Under the pieces are notes generated by a model, which was given only the letters and a program-made list of their open reading frames with translations, had not been told where the DNA came from and did no database searches. A stretch of DNA of 64,000 nt, taken from NCBI GenBank assembly GCA_018332375.1, contig BOPV01000001.1, positions 3,038,001 to 3,102,000 of the forward strand, given 5' to 3'. Below are positions 36,179 to 44,660 of this stretch, one piece after another. How positions within the stretch are numbered: position 1 is the first letter of the stretch; the number at the start of each line of letters is the position of its first letter. A program made the position numbers and the translations under genes. This stretch comes from Roseiterribacter gracilis. Its GTDB lineage: Bacteria > Pseudomonadota > Alphaproteobacteria > BOG-932 > Roseiterribacteraceae.

Positions 36179-36688
36179 CTAGCCGGTTGCGGTGCGCGTC
36201 CAAGGCAGGATCTGCGCGGTTGGAGTCAGCGCATAGGCGCCGACCAGTAGCTGTTCGATCGCAGCGCCGTCGCGACGCAGTGGCAGGATCAACGTCTCGA
36301 TCGTGCGCATGTCGGTGCAGCGCGTGCGTGCCGACAGCCGCACCAGACGTTGCCGCGCAACGCGTTGCGCGTCGCGCGCCTCCAACGCCGCTTCGTAATC
36401 GTGGGGCATCAATTCGGCGGCGGGCACGCTGAAATCGCGCACCAACGTGCCGGTGCGGTCTTTGCCGAACAACAAGGTGAGTTCGGTGCCGTAGACGCGA
36501 TAGCGGAAATCGGGACCAGGCAACACATCGACCAACAGCAGCGACGCAAGCCACGGCGCCAGATCCTGCACGTCGATTTGCGCGCGTGACGGCACGTCGC
36601 CGTTCACCGCGCGTGCGCGACGCCAGAACGCATACAGCGCGCGCAGCGCGGGATGCTCGATCTGCAGCTCATTGTCGTTGTTGGTCAT
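36179..36688 (-). CDS. PAS-domain protein (PAS_5 / DUF1457 type)
   Basis: 169 residues from ATG 36688, chosen because GGAGG lies five bases upstream; an earlier ATG at 36715 is possible but weaker. The alphaproteobacterial PAS_5 pattern is clear: LYAFWRRARAVNGDVPSRAQIDVQDLAPWLASLLLVDVLPGPDFRYRVYGTEL and PLRRDGAAIEQLLVGAYAL. Single-domain PAS proteins of this type are thought to sense a ligand or redox state without known output. Upstream leader resembles that of 49592. Confidence 0.85.
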   Translation of the reverse strand: MTNNDNELQIEHPALRALYAFWRRARAVNGDVPSRAQIDVQDLAPWLASLLLVDVLPGPDFRYRVYGTELTLLFGKDRTGTLVRDFSVPAAELMPHDYEAALEARDAQRVARQRLVRLSARTRCTDMRTIETLILPLRRDGAAIEQLLVGAYALTPTAQILPWTRTATG

Positions 36689-36739
36689 CGGCACCTCCAC
36701 GTACCTGGAGGACATACGACCGGTCCAGCGCGCTGGATG

Positions 36740-37432
36740 TCAGACCGCTTTGAGTGCGGCGCTGTACAGCACGTTGCCGGTCGGTGTTCCGCTGACGGAA
36801 CCACCACGCGGTTCTTTCGTCACCAGCATTTCGGTACCGGCATGTGCGCCGACCGCCGGCACAATCATCACCATGCCCGGACGCGCCGGCACCACGCCAA
36901 GCGAACGCAACGGTGCGCCGTCAGCCTGTTTCACCCACAGCTCGTAATCCCACAGCTGCGCGTTCAGCGTGACTGGTGCGACGCATTCGATGCGCAGCGA
37001 ACCGTCGGCCTGCGCTTTCAAAACCCAGGCGGCTTTGCCGTCCTGGTTGTTCATCACCGCGAACGCGGTCGCGCGCGCTTCGCGGCCCGGCTGCACGATC
37101 AGCAATGCCGTCAGAACGAGGCTGAGGAACGCAAAGCCTGCCGCCAATGCGCGCCAACCTTGCGCGCGATCGCGACGTGTCGGTGCGGTCGTTGCGAATT
37201 TCGCGGTCGGGCCGAGACGCGCTTCGATGTTGTTCCACACCGCCGGCGGCGGCGTGATCGGCTTGGTGGCACGATCGAGCGGCGCCAGCCGCGCATGCCA
37301 CGCGTCGACTTGTTCGCGCGCGAAATCGTCGGTGGCGAGCAAATCCTCAAAGCGCGCGCGCGCCGGGCCGCGCAGCGTGCCCAGCACGTATTCGCCGGCG
37401 AGACGTTCGATGGCGTTGCGGCTTGGGATCAT
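36740..37432 (-). CDS. Anti-sigma factor (RskA/ChrR-like)
   Basis: 230 residues. N-terminal ASD region starts IERLAGEYVLGTLRG, the RskA-type start; cytoplasmic ~95 residues, transmembrane helix AAGFAFLSLVLTALLIVQ at about 108-126, then a periplasmic beta-rich RskA domain. It would hold the adjacent sigma factor at the membrane until a signal triggers proteolysis or a conformational change. ATG overlaps the sigma-factor stop (ATGA), the standard arrangement. Confidence 0.9.
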   Translation of the reverse strand: MIPSRNAIERLAGEYVLGTLRGPARARFEDLLATDDFAREQVDAWHARLAPLDRATKPITPPPAVWNNIEARLGPTAKFATTAPTRRDRAQGWRALAAGFAFLSLVLTALLIVQPGREARATAFAVMNNQDGKAAWVLKAQADGSLRIECVAPVTLNAQLWDYELWVKQADGAPLRSLGVVPARPGMVMIVPAVGAHAGTEMLVTKEPRGGSVSGTPTGNVLYSAALKAV

Positions 37433-38010
37433 GGTTCGAGACACCGCTTCAACGATGCCAGGGAGCGCCGGATCAGGCTTTTCATCGTTCCCAACGGACG
37501 GTCGGCCCAGACTGCAACCTCGGCGTAAGACAGTCCGTCGAAATAAGCGCGCTGCAAAGCAGCCCGCCCATCCGCGTCCAGCTGATCCATACAGCGCCGG
37601 AGCGCTGTCGCCTCTTGCATGCTCGCCAACTCCACTTCGGGGCTCGGCTGCGGCTCGAACCAAGTGTCGAGATCGCCAGCGGCCTCAAGAGGAACCTCGC
37701 GACCACGCATTTGGATGATGTCGAGCGCGCGATTGCGCGCAATGGTGCCGATCCAGGCCGCGACCGAGCCGCGACCGCGCTCGAACTTCGCGGCGTTCCG
37801 CCACACCGAGACATAGACATCCTGCAACGCGTCGTCGGCCAGCGCCCGGTCGCGCAGCAGCCGCATCAACCTTCCGTAGGTGGCCGGCGAGGTCGCGTCA
37901 TACAGCCGTTTTAGCGCCGTTGCATCGCCGCGCGCGCAAGCAGCCAGCAGCGACGAATATTCTTCGTCGCGCCCCGTGTTGCTCGAAACCAGGCGCACTG
38001 CAGGCTGCAT
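37429..38010 (-). CDS. ECF-type RNA polymerase sigma factor
   Basis: 193 residues. Region 2 (YDATSPATYGRLMRLLRDRALADDALQDVYVSVWRNAAKF and AWIGTIARNRALDIIQ) and region 4 (QRAYFDGLSYAEVAVWADRPLGTMKSLIRRSLASLK) are complete, with no region 3, so it is an extracytoplasmic-function sigma factor of the RpoE/SigK type. Its SD overlaps the stop of the dioxygenase gene (TAGGA), so it is translated in line with the dioxygenase. Likely controls its own operon. Confidence 0.95.
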   Translation of the reverse strand: MQPAVRLVSSNTGRDEEYSSLLAACARGDATALKRLYDATSPATYGRLMRLLRDRALADDALQDVYVSVWRNAAKFERGRGSVAAWIGTIARNRALDIIQMRGREVPLEAAGDLDTWFEPQPSPEVELASMQEATALRRCMDQLDADGRAALQRAYFDGLSYAEVAVWADRPLGTMKSLIRRSLASLKRCLEP

Positions 38011-38017
38011 TCAATTC

Positions 38018-38794
38018 CTAGACGCGGAACGTGTAATCGGTCTTCCCGTCGCGTTCGACATCTGGCGGGAATTCGCGACGTTTGTCCGCGAAATACTGCA
38101 CCCGGTGATCGCCGTGATCAGCCCGGTTGTAGGTCAGGTACAGAATCCGGCGCGGCGCATTGGTCTGGTTGGGCTTGGATGCATGCGGCACGAAGCTGTC
38201 GAAGAAGACGACGTCGCCGGGCGCGGTCTCGACCGGCTCCAACCCCAAATCGTCCCAGGAAAGCGGCGTCCATTCTTCGCCGATCAGGCCCTGCCGGTGC
38301 TTGCCCGGGACGAGTTCGAGACAGCCATTGGCGAGCGTCGCAGGATCCAGCGTCACCAGCGCGGTCACGAACAACGGCGCGTAGCGCGACCAGCCCGCTT
38401 GTTGATCCTGGTGCGGTTCGAATCCGGCGCTGCCGGGCAATTTGAAATTGATCTTTTCTTTGAACAGCACGGTCGGGCCGCCCATCAACTTGTCGAGCCA
38501 AAGCGACAAGCGGCCGTTGCGCACGACGCGATCGAACTCGGCGTGGAACGGGCAGAAATTCTCGATGCGTTGAATGACGCGCTTGTCCGGCTCGGTGCGG
38601 CTGGTTTCGTAATAGACCATGTGCCGCCCGGGCACTTCCGGTGCGTTGGTGATCTCGTCGGTCCAGCGCAACAGATCAGCGGTTTCGCGTGCGCTGAAAA
38701 AATTGCGCACGATCAGAAAACCGTCGTGCTGCCAGGCTTTTTTCTGCGCCTCGGACGGGTCTGCAAGATTTACGGCGGAAAATTCGGAGCTCAT
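38018..38794 (-). CDS. Phytanoyl-CoA dioxygenase-family (PhyH) Fe(II)/2-oxoglutarate oxygenase
   Basis: 258 residues. Iron ligands H128-x-D130 (EPHQDQQAGW) and H204 (FVPHAS), 2-oxoglutarate Arg in the following APRRILYLTYN. The whole stretch is of the phosphonate-linked type, resembling PhnY*, which hydroxylates 2-aminoethylphosphonate at the alpha carbon. In this locus, with AEP-making genes next to it, that is the most likely role; a different PhyH substrate cannot be ruled out. ATG overlaps the nucleotidyltransferase stop and its own stop is 7 bases from the sigma gene. Confidence 0.85.
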   Translation of the reverse strand: MSSEFSAVNLADPSEAQKKAWQHDGFLIVRNFFSARETADLLRWTDEITNAPEVPGRHMVYYETSRTEPDKRVIQRIENFCPFHAEFDRVVRNGRLSLWLDKLMGGPTVLFKEKINFKLPGSAGFEPHQDQQAGWSRYAPLFVTALVTLDPATLANGCLELVPGKHRQGLIGEEWTPLSWDDLGLEPVETAPGDVVFFDSFVPHASKPNQTNAPRRILYLTYNRADHGDHRVQYFADKRREFPPDVERDGKTDYTFRV

Positions 38795-39549
38795 GCAAGC
38801 AGTTCCGGTAGAATTTCGACGCGCGCGCGGGCGGCGTCTTCGGGGAAGTCAATTTCGGTCCACGGCAGATCGGTTACGTCGACCCATCCAAACCGCGTCG
38901 CGTCGGCGAGGATCATGTCGCGGATCGCCTCTTCATACTCGTCCTTGCGGCGACCACCAGCAACATAGGCGCGCGCCCGCGTTGCAAGTTCAGCAGCGAT
39001 CGCGGCGCTGAATTTGAAGAAGCCGACCGACTCGCCGTGCCAGTCATAGGTCGCGACAGGCTTCTTGCGAAAATCGACGATGCGATCGCCGGCGATGCAA
39101 AGCTTCACCGGCTCGTCGCCGGGCTCCAGACCACGATCGGTCAGGAATGCATTCTCGTGTGGGGTTTCGAGCAGCCGGTCGAGCATGCGGTGGTCGTACA
39201 GAACGTCGCCGTCCATCAGCAGCACCGGGCTGCCCGCGGTCATGACCGCATGTGCGGCGTCGAGTGAGACGACGCTGCCTTCGGTGAAGGTCGGGTTTTC
39301 GATCGTCGTCACCGTCAGGCCGGGCGGCGTCACCGCTTCGATCGCGTCGCGCAGCTTTTGTGCTTGGTGCCCCACAACCACGGTAACTTTGCGCACGCCA
39401 CTGCGGTGCAGCAGATCGAGATGGCGGGCCAACAGGCTCTGTCCGCCGACATCGAGGAGGACTTTGGGATCATCCTGGCCCAGACGCCGGCCAATACCGG
39501 CAGCCAGAATGAGTGCGTGCGAGACAGATTCAGGTGCGGGGCGCGACAT
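38791..39549 (-). CDS. MobA/LicC-like nucleotidyltransferase, candidate phosphonate cytidylyltransferase
   Basis: 252 residues. Canonical signature HALILAAGIGRRLGQDDPKV (G18-x-G20-x-R22 and K29) for NTP transferase, metal Asp in LLMDGDVLYD, and the C-terminal LPWTEIDFPEDAARA found in LicC/PntC-like enzymes that activate choline phosphate or 2-aminoethylphosphonate as CDP/CMP derivatives. Start at ATG 39549 (a TTG lies directly before). Coupled (ATGA) to the PhyH gene downstream and divergent from the PEP mutase gene. Confidence 0.85.
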   Translation of the reverse strand: MSRPAPESVSHALILAAGIGRRLGQDDPKVLLDVGGQSLLARHLDLLHRSGVRKVTVVVGHQAQKLRDAIEAVTPPGLTVTTIENPTFTEGSVVSLDAAHAVMTAGSPVLLMDGDVLYDHRMLDRLLETPHENAFLTDRGLEPGDEPVKLCIAGDRIVDFRKKPVATYDWHGESVGFFKFSAAIAAELATRARAYVAGGRRKDEYEEAIRDMILADATRFGWVDVTDLPWTEIDFPEDAARARVEILPELLA

Positions 39550-39685
39550 CAAAGCTCGGTTCAGGGGTGGCGGACACTGGTCGGCGGGTCTTTAATGATC
39601 AATTGGATCGAAAGTCACCGGGGACGACGAGCGGTCGTACAGAACCGCCGCCGGGGACGACAAGGGTAGTTGGGGGTACAGGTCT
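39550..39685. promoter_or_regulatory. Divergent promoter region of the phosphonate locus
   Basis: This 136-base gap separates the divergent nucleotidyltransferase and PEP mutase genes. It holds two exact direct repeats CCGGGGACGAC (39618-39628 and 39651-39661), 33 bases apart start to start, about three helical turns. Such spacing suits binding of a regulator on one face of the DNA. A partly symmetric GATCAATTGGATC lies at 39597-39609. No clear -35/-10 pair for the main sigma factor is visible. Confidence 0.4.
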
Positions 39686-41359
39686 TTGGATGCACGCGTA
39701 CGTACGCCGGACAGCGCCTGGATGGGCGATGCCGGCGCGAGCCAGCCGTCGGTTGAAAGCCGTCCGGCGGCGCTGAAGCGGCTGCTCACGCAGCCAGAAC
39801 TCGCTTTCTTGATGGAAGCGCACAACGGTCTGTCGGCGAAAATCGTCGAAGAAGCAGGCTTCGAAGGGATCTGGGCGTCCGGCCTGTCGATCTCGGCGTC
39901 GCTCGGCGTGCGCGACAACAACGAAGCTTCGTGGACGCAGACGCTCGACGTGCTCGAGTTCATGGCCGACGCGTCGAGCTTGCCGATCCTGGTCGATGGC
40001 GACACGGGCTACGGCAACTTCAACAACGTGCGCCGTCTGATCCGCAAACTCGAACAGCGCGGCATTGCCGGCGTGTGTATCGAGGACAAGCTGTTTCCGA
40101 AAATGAACTCGTTCCTCGGCGAGGGCCAAGAGCTCGCCGACATCGTCGAGTTCTGCGGCCGCTTGCGCGCCGGTGCGGACAGCAAGACCGATCCGGATTT
40201 CCAGATCGTCGCGCGCACCGAAGCGCTGATCTCGGGCCAGGGCATGGATGAAGCGCTGCGGCGCGCCGAGGCGTATCACGCCGCCGGTGCCGACGCGGTG
40301 CTGATTCATTCCAAGCAAAAGACCGCGGCCGAAGTTCTGACCTTCATGGAACGATGGGACGGGCGTTGCCCGGTCGTCATCGTGCCGACCACCTATCATG
40401 CGACGCCGACGGAAATCTTCCGCCAGGCCGGCTTCTCGACGGTGATTTGGGCCAACCACACGATGCGCGCTGCGGTGACCGCGATGCGCGAAACCGCCGA
40501 ACGCATTCAGCGCGACCAGTCGCTGCATGCGATCGAAGGCGCAGTCGTGCCGGTCAGCGAAATCTTCCGCATCACCGGCAACGACGAATACGAAGAAGCA
40601 TCGCGCCTGTATCTTCCGGCCGAACGTTTGGTGCGCGGCATCGTGCTGGCTGCGTCGCGCGGCGAACAGTTGGGCGAGATCACGCAAGACAAGCCCAAGG
40701 CGATGGTCGATGTGCGCGGCCGTCCGCTGCTGCGTCGTCTGGTCGATACGATGATCGCGTGCGGTGCGCGCGACATGACCGTGGTGCGCGGCTGGAAGAA
40801 AGAGGCGATCGCCTTCGCCGACGTGCGCTATGTCGACAACGACGCCTATGAGACGACCGGCGAAGTTGCGTCGCTGGCGCAGGCAGTCAAGAAGCTCGAC
40901 GGCGAATGCATCGTCACCTACGGCGACGTGCTGTTCCGCCGCTGGATTCTCGACGGGCTGCTTGAAACGGCGGGCGACGTGTCGATCGCGGTCGACGCGT
41001 TGTGGGAACGCCGCCGTTCCACCGGTCCGCGCGACCTGGTGCGTGGATCGCGTCCGTTCACCGGCTTCGATCTCGACGAACAAGTGGTGACGCTCGACGC
41101 AATCGGATCCGACACGCAGGCGCCGACCGGCGAATGGATCGGGCTTCTGCGCCTCAGCGCGCGCGGCAGCGAGCTGGTGCGTGACGAGTTGAAGGCGCTT
41201 GAGGCCGAGGGTCTGTTGGCAACGGCAGATCTGCCGCTGCTGCTGACGCGTCTGCAGAAACACACGCCGATCACGGTCCATTACGTCACCGCCAACTGGC
41301 TCGACGTCGATGACGTGCTTGATCTCGCCGATGCACGGAATTTCCCGTTCGCGGGCTGA
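39686..41359 (+). CDS. pepM: Phosphoenolpyruvate mutase fused to a C-terminal nucleotidyltransferase domain
   Basis: 557 residues. Residues 30-300 are PEP mutase: [21 protein letters not shown] (43-63) and the hallmark E133-D-K-L-F-P-K-M-N-S142 loop that forms C-P bonds by converting PEP to phosphonopyruvate. Residues ~318-557 form an NTP-transferase domain: [20 protein letters not shown] (321-340) and TYGDVLFRR with D414. The usual GxGxR is altered (SRGEQ), so its activity is less sure than that of the separate enzyme. TTG start at 39686; ATG 39722 possible. 15 bases precede the decarboxylase. Confidence 0.95.
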   Translation: MDARVRTPDSAWMGDAGASQPSVESRPAALKRLLTQPELAFLMEAHNGLSAKIVEEAGFEGIWASGLSISASLGVRDNNEASWTQTLDVLEFMADASSLPILVDGDTGYGNFNNVRRLIRKLEQRGIAGVCIEDKLFPKMNSFLGEGQELADIVEFCGRLRAGADSKTDPDFQIVARTEALISGQGMDEALRRAEAYHAAGADAVLIHSKQKTAAEVLTFMERWDGRCPVVIVPTTYHATPTEIFRQAGFSTVIWANHTMRAAVTAMRETAERIQRDQSLHAIEGAVVPVSEIFRITGNDEYEEASRLYLPAERLVRGIVLAASRGEQLGEITQDKPKAMVDVRGRPLLRRLVDTMIACGARDMTVVRGWKKEAIAFADVRYVDNDAYETTGEVASLAQAVKKLDGECIVTYGDVLFRRWILDGLLETAGDVSIAVDALWERRRSTGPRDLVRGSRPFTGFDLDEQVVTLDAIGSDTQAPTGEWIGLLRLSARGSELVRDELKALEAEGLLATADLPLLLTRLQKHTPITVHYVTANWLDVDDVLDLADARNFPFAG

Positions 41360-41374
41360 GAGTGCGTATCCATC

Positions 41375-42526
41375 GTGATCACTGCAGATGAGTTTCTGAC
41401 GCCGGCAATTGCGCGCGGCTGGTCGAGCTGGACCGGCGTTCCGTGCAGTTTTCTGACGCCGCTGATCAACGGCGTCGCCAGCGATCGCCGCCTGTCCTAC
41501 GTGCCCGCAACCAGCGAAGGCGAAGCAATCGCCATCGCTGCGGGCGCGTGGTTCGCAGGCCGGCGTGCGGTTGCGATGATGCAGAATTCGGGACTGGGCA
41601 ACGCAGTCAATCCGTTGACGTCGCTGTGCGCCCCGTTCCGCATTCCGTTGCTGACCTTGGTGACGTGGCGTGGCCAGCCGGGCTTGAAAGACGAACCCCA
41701 GCACGAGCTGATGGGCCGCATCACGCAGCAACTGCTCGACACGATGGAGGTCGCACACGCGCCCTTCCCGACCGACGCCGCGCGGATCGACGCGGCGCTC
41801 GACGAAGCCGAAGCATCGATGCATGCGCTCTCGCTGCCCTTCTGCTTCGTGATGGAAAAGGATTCGGTCGCCGACGCCGCGCTGAACGAACCGGCACGCA
41901 GTGCACGTCCGGCTGGGCAGGGACACGACTTCACGACGCGCGGCACGCGCCCGACGCGGGTTGCGCTGCTCGAACGCACGTTGGCTGTGCTGCCGAACGA
42001 TGCGGCGGTGATTGCGACGACCGGCAAAAGCGGCCGCGAGCTGTTCACCCTCGCCGACCGCGAGCAGCATCTCTACTGCGTCGGCTCGATGGGCGGTGCA
42101 TCGGCGATCGGTTTGGGCGTCGCGCTGCATGCCGATCGTCCGGTCGTTGTGATCGACGGCGATGGCGCGGCTTTGATGAAGCTTGGCAATCTTGCGACGA
42201 TCGGTGCGGCCGCACCCGCGCGCTACGTGCATGTGCTGCTCGATAACGGCGTGCATGATTCGACCGGCGGCCAGGCGACGGTTTCATCCGGTGTTGATTT
42301 TGCGGCGGTTGCGCTTGCGTGCGGCTATCGCGCCGCGTTCACCACCGATGACGAAGACGGATTCGAACGCGCGCTGCGCCAGGCACTGACGATCACCGGG
42401 CCGGTGCTGCTGCACGCACGCATGGCGCCGGGTTCGATGGCAAAGCTGGGCCGTCCGACTGTGCCGCCCGACGCGGTAGCGCGTCGGTTCCGCGCCTTCG
42501 TCGCGCCTCAGGCAGTCGCGGCGTGA
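41375..42526 (+). CDS. aepY: Phosphonopyruvate decarboxylase
   Basis: 383 residues, a TPP enzyme with the short two-domain Ppd layout: N-terminal PYR-like part (WTGVPCSFLTPLINGV; ATSEGEAIAIAAG; MMQNSGLGNAVNPL) and C-terminal TPP-binding part (GSMGGASAIGLGVAL; VVIDGDGAALMKLGNLATI). Decarboxylates phosphonopyruvate to phosphonoacetaldehyde, pulling the unfavourable mutase reaction forward. It follows the mutase closely (15 bases) as in known phosphonate clusters. Its 3' end overlaps the convergent transaminase by 19 bases. Confidence 0.95.
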   Translation: MITADEFLTPAIARGWSSWTGVPCSFLTPLINGVASDRRLSYVPATSEGEAIAIAAGAWFAGRRAVAMMQNSGLGNAVNPLTSLCAPFRIPLLTLVTWRGQPGLKDEPQHELMGRITQQLLDTMEVAHAPFPTDAARIDAALDEAEASMHALSLPFCFVMEKDSVADAALNEPARSARPAGQGHDFTTRGTRPTRVALLERTLAVLPNDAAVIATTGKSGRELFTLADREQHLYCVGSMGGASAIGLGVALHADRPVVVIDGDGAALMKLGNLATIGAAAPARYVHVLLDNGVHDSTGGQATVSSGVDFAAVALACGYRAAFTTDDEDGFERALRQALTITGPVLLHARMAPGSMAKLGRPTVPPDAVARRFRAFVAPQAVAA

Positions 42527-43611
42527 CTTTGGCGCAGACGGTTGGTGGTGCGGCCGATCGCATCGACGGCGCGCTGCATGTCGCGCGCATCGACGGCGCC
42601 GATGCAGCCGACGCGAAAACTGGCGGCTGCGGTCGTCTTGCCGGGGTAGATGCGCACGCCCTCGATGCCCAGCGTGTCGTAGAACAGATTGAATTCGTAC
42701 CAGGCCTCGGTCGGAGCCCGCACGGTCACGATGATCGGCGCCTGAATGGCGGGATCGAGCAGCGACGCGTAGCCGAGCTGTTGCAGCCCCGCGATCAAAG
42801 TGGCGCAGTTGGTCTCGTAGCGTTTCTGCCGCGCCGCTTGTCCGCCTTCGCGTTCGAGCAGATCGAGCGCCTTGTCCAACGCAGCGACGATCTGCACCGG
42901 CGGCGTGAAGCGCCATTGCCCGTCGCGCTCGAAGCCGCGCCATTGCGCGAACAGGTCCAGGGCAAGACTGGTTGCGTTGCGCTCGCAACGCTCCAGGTGC
43001 GCGCGGTCGATCAGCGCGAAGGCGAGGCCCGGCGCCGATTCGAGTCCTTTGTTGGACGAGGCGACCAGGGTCGTGAATTGCAGCCCCGCAAGCGGCAGCG
43101 ACCCGAACCCGCTCATTGCATCGACGAACAGGCGTTTGCCGGCGCGGTGCACGACGGAAGCGATCTCGGCCAGCGGGTTCAGTACGCCGCAGGTGGTTTC
43201 GACATAGACGACGGCGACGTCGGTGATGCTGGGATCGTTGGCCAGCGCGTGCGCGATTGCGGCCGGGTCGAGCGCAGCTTCGTCGCCGACGTCGATTTTG
43301 CTGACGCGGCGTCCGTAACGTTCGGCGATGGTGACGATGCGTCGTCCATAAGCGCCGTTGATTGCGACCAGCAGATGCGCGTCGCGCGGCACCGTCGTTT
43401 GCAGCGCAGCTTCAACGCCGAACGTGCCGGATCCTTGCACCGGCACGGCGACATGGCTGCGCTCGTAGCCGTACAGGCTGGCGAGACGGGCACGAACCCG
43501 TTCGCTCATCGTGACGAATTCCTCGTCGCGCGAGCCCCAATCGCGATTCATGGCGGCCCGGACTTCGTCCGTGGTGGTCAGCGGTCCGGGTGTCAGCAGC
43601 AGCGTACGCAT
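42508..43611 (-). CDS. phnW: 2-aminoethylphosphonate-pyruvate transaminase-type enzyme
   Basis: 367 residues from ATG 43611 with the family start LLLTPGPLTTTDEVRAAMNRDWGSRD. PLP-binding Lys is K188 (ASSNKGLE) and D164 (FVDAMSG) contacts the pyridine N. Interconverts phosphonoacetaldehyde and AEP with an amino donor; in a locus with PEP mutase the anabolic direction is expected. A longer frame runs upstream to 43674 but overlaps the divergent flippase-like start. Encoded opposite to the mutase-decarboxylase genes and divergent, 47 bases, from the membrane genes. Confidence 0.93.
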   Translation of the reverse strand: MRTLLLTPGPLTTTDEVRAAMNRDWGSRDEEFVTMSERVRARLASLYGYERSHVAVPVQGSGTFGVEAALQTTVPRDAHLLVAINGAYGRRIVTIAERYGRRVSKIDVGDEAALDPAAIAHALANDPSITDVAVVYVETTCGVLNPLAEIASVVHRAGKRLFVDAMSGFGSLPLAGLQFTTLVASSNKGLESAPGLAFALIDRAHLERCERNATSLALDLFAQWRGFERDGQWRFTPPVQIVAALDKALDLLEREGGQAARQKRYETNCATLIAGLQQLGYASLLDPAIQAPIIVTVRAPTEAWYEFNLFYDTLGIEGVRIYPGKTTAAASFRVGCIGAVDARDMQRAVDAIGRTTNRLRQSHAATA

Positions 43612-43658
43612 GGAACTAGTGATACGAAGAAGCGGTCCGCCGCGCGAGAGATGAGAGC

Positions 43659-44660
43659 ATGAAGTTCGGGACAATTTTTAGCGCCGTTAGCGGTGTCGCA
43701 GGCGCGGCGCTCGCGGTCTGGCTGCTGCAGGAATACGGCGTCGATCGGGTCTTTGCCGCGATCGTCGGATCGGGTTGGGGCTTTTTGTGGGTCGTGCTGT
43801 TTCACTGCGTCGAGACGGCGCTGTCGGCGGCGGCGTGGCACGCGCTGGCCGAAGGTGCGCCCGACCGGCCGTCGTACAGCCGCTTCGTTCTGATCCGCTG
43901 GATCCGCGAAGCCGTGAACAATCTTCTGCCGGTGGCGCAGATCGGCGGCGAAGTCGTCGCGGCGCGCCTGCTGAAGCGCGAAGGCGCCAGCCTGCCGCGC
44001 GCAGTCGCGTGGCCGACCGCGGATCTGACGGTCGAGATGCTGACGCAGATCGTGTTCACCATCGGCGGCCTCTATTTGCTGTGGGTCGGCGGCGAAAGCG
44101 ACGAGCTGTTCCAGTCGATCGCCGCCGGTCTGGTCGGCGCCACCGCCATCGCGCTTGCGGTGTTCGGTGCGCAGTTGGCCGGCGTGGCGCGCGCGCTCGA
44201 ACGCGGCCTGGTCAAGTTCGGCGAGAAATTCGGCTTTGCCGGTCTCGGCAAGATCGAAGGCCTGCACGAAGCCTTGTCGTCGATTTATCGCTCGCGCCGC
44301 CGTGTGTTGCGCGCCTGTTTCTATCACCTCGCCTGCTGGATCGCGGGCGGCGTCGGCATCTGGATCATGTTGTGGTCGATCGACGTGCATGTGTCGCTGC
44401 GCGCGGCCCTGGTGATCGAAGCGCTGGGCCAAGCGATCCGCGCGCTGGGATTTGCAGTGCCGGGTGCGCTGGGCGTGCAGGAAGGTGCGTTGATTCTGGT
44501 GTCGGGTCTGTTCGGCGTTCCGCCCGACATGGCGTTGGCGCTGTCGATCGTGCGCCGTCTGCGCGAAGTCGTGCACGGCGTGCCGGCGCTGCTGTTGTGG
44601 CAGCGCATGGAAAGCCGGTCTGACCGTCACGCTGCGTTGGTGCCGGAGGCCGCGGAATAA
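43659..44660 (+). CDS. Flippase-like integral membrane protein (LPG synthase TM / HpnL-like)
   Basis: 333 residues with eight or more transmembrane helices. Family blocks RWIREAVNNLLPVAQIGGEVVAARLL and VPGALGVQEGALILVSGLFG match the transmembrane part of lysylphosphatidylglycerol synthase and the HpnL/AglD-type flippase-like group. No soluble aminoacyl-transfer domain, so a transport role for a lipid is more likely. Overlaps the CDP-alcohol transferase by one base; together with the phosphonate genes it may flip or organise a phosphonolipid. Inference from context. Confidence 0.82.
   Translation: MKFGTIFSAVSGVAGAALAVWLLQEYGVDRVFAAIVGSGWGFLWVVLFHCVETALSAAAWHALAEGAPDRPSYSRFVLIRWIREAVNNLLPVAQIGGEVVAARLLKREGASLPRAVAWPTADLTVEMLTQIVFTIGGLYLLWVGGESDELFQSIAAGLVGATAIALAVFGAQLAGVARALERGLVKFGEKFGFAGLGKIEGLHEALSSIYRSRRRVLRACFYHLACWIAGGVGIWIMLWSIDVHVSLRAALVIEALGQAIRALGFAVPGALGVQEGALILVSGLFGVPPDMALALSIVRRLREVVHGVPALLLWQRMESRSDRHAALVPEAAE

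Noticed and set aside
36686..36720. Shared regulatory leader between the 36179 and 49592 genes (GTACGTGG before both starts)
   Set aside because: The similarity is about 8 bases plus ribosome-site sequence and may be chance; not enough to call a shared operator.
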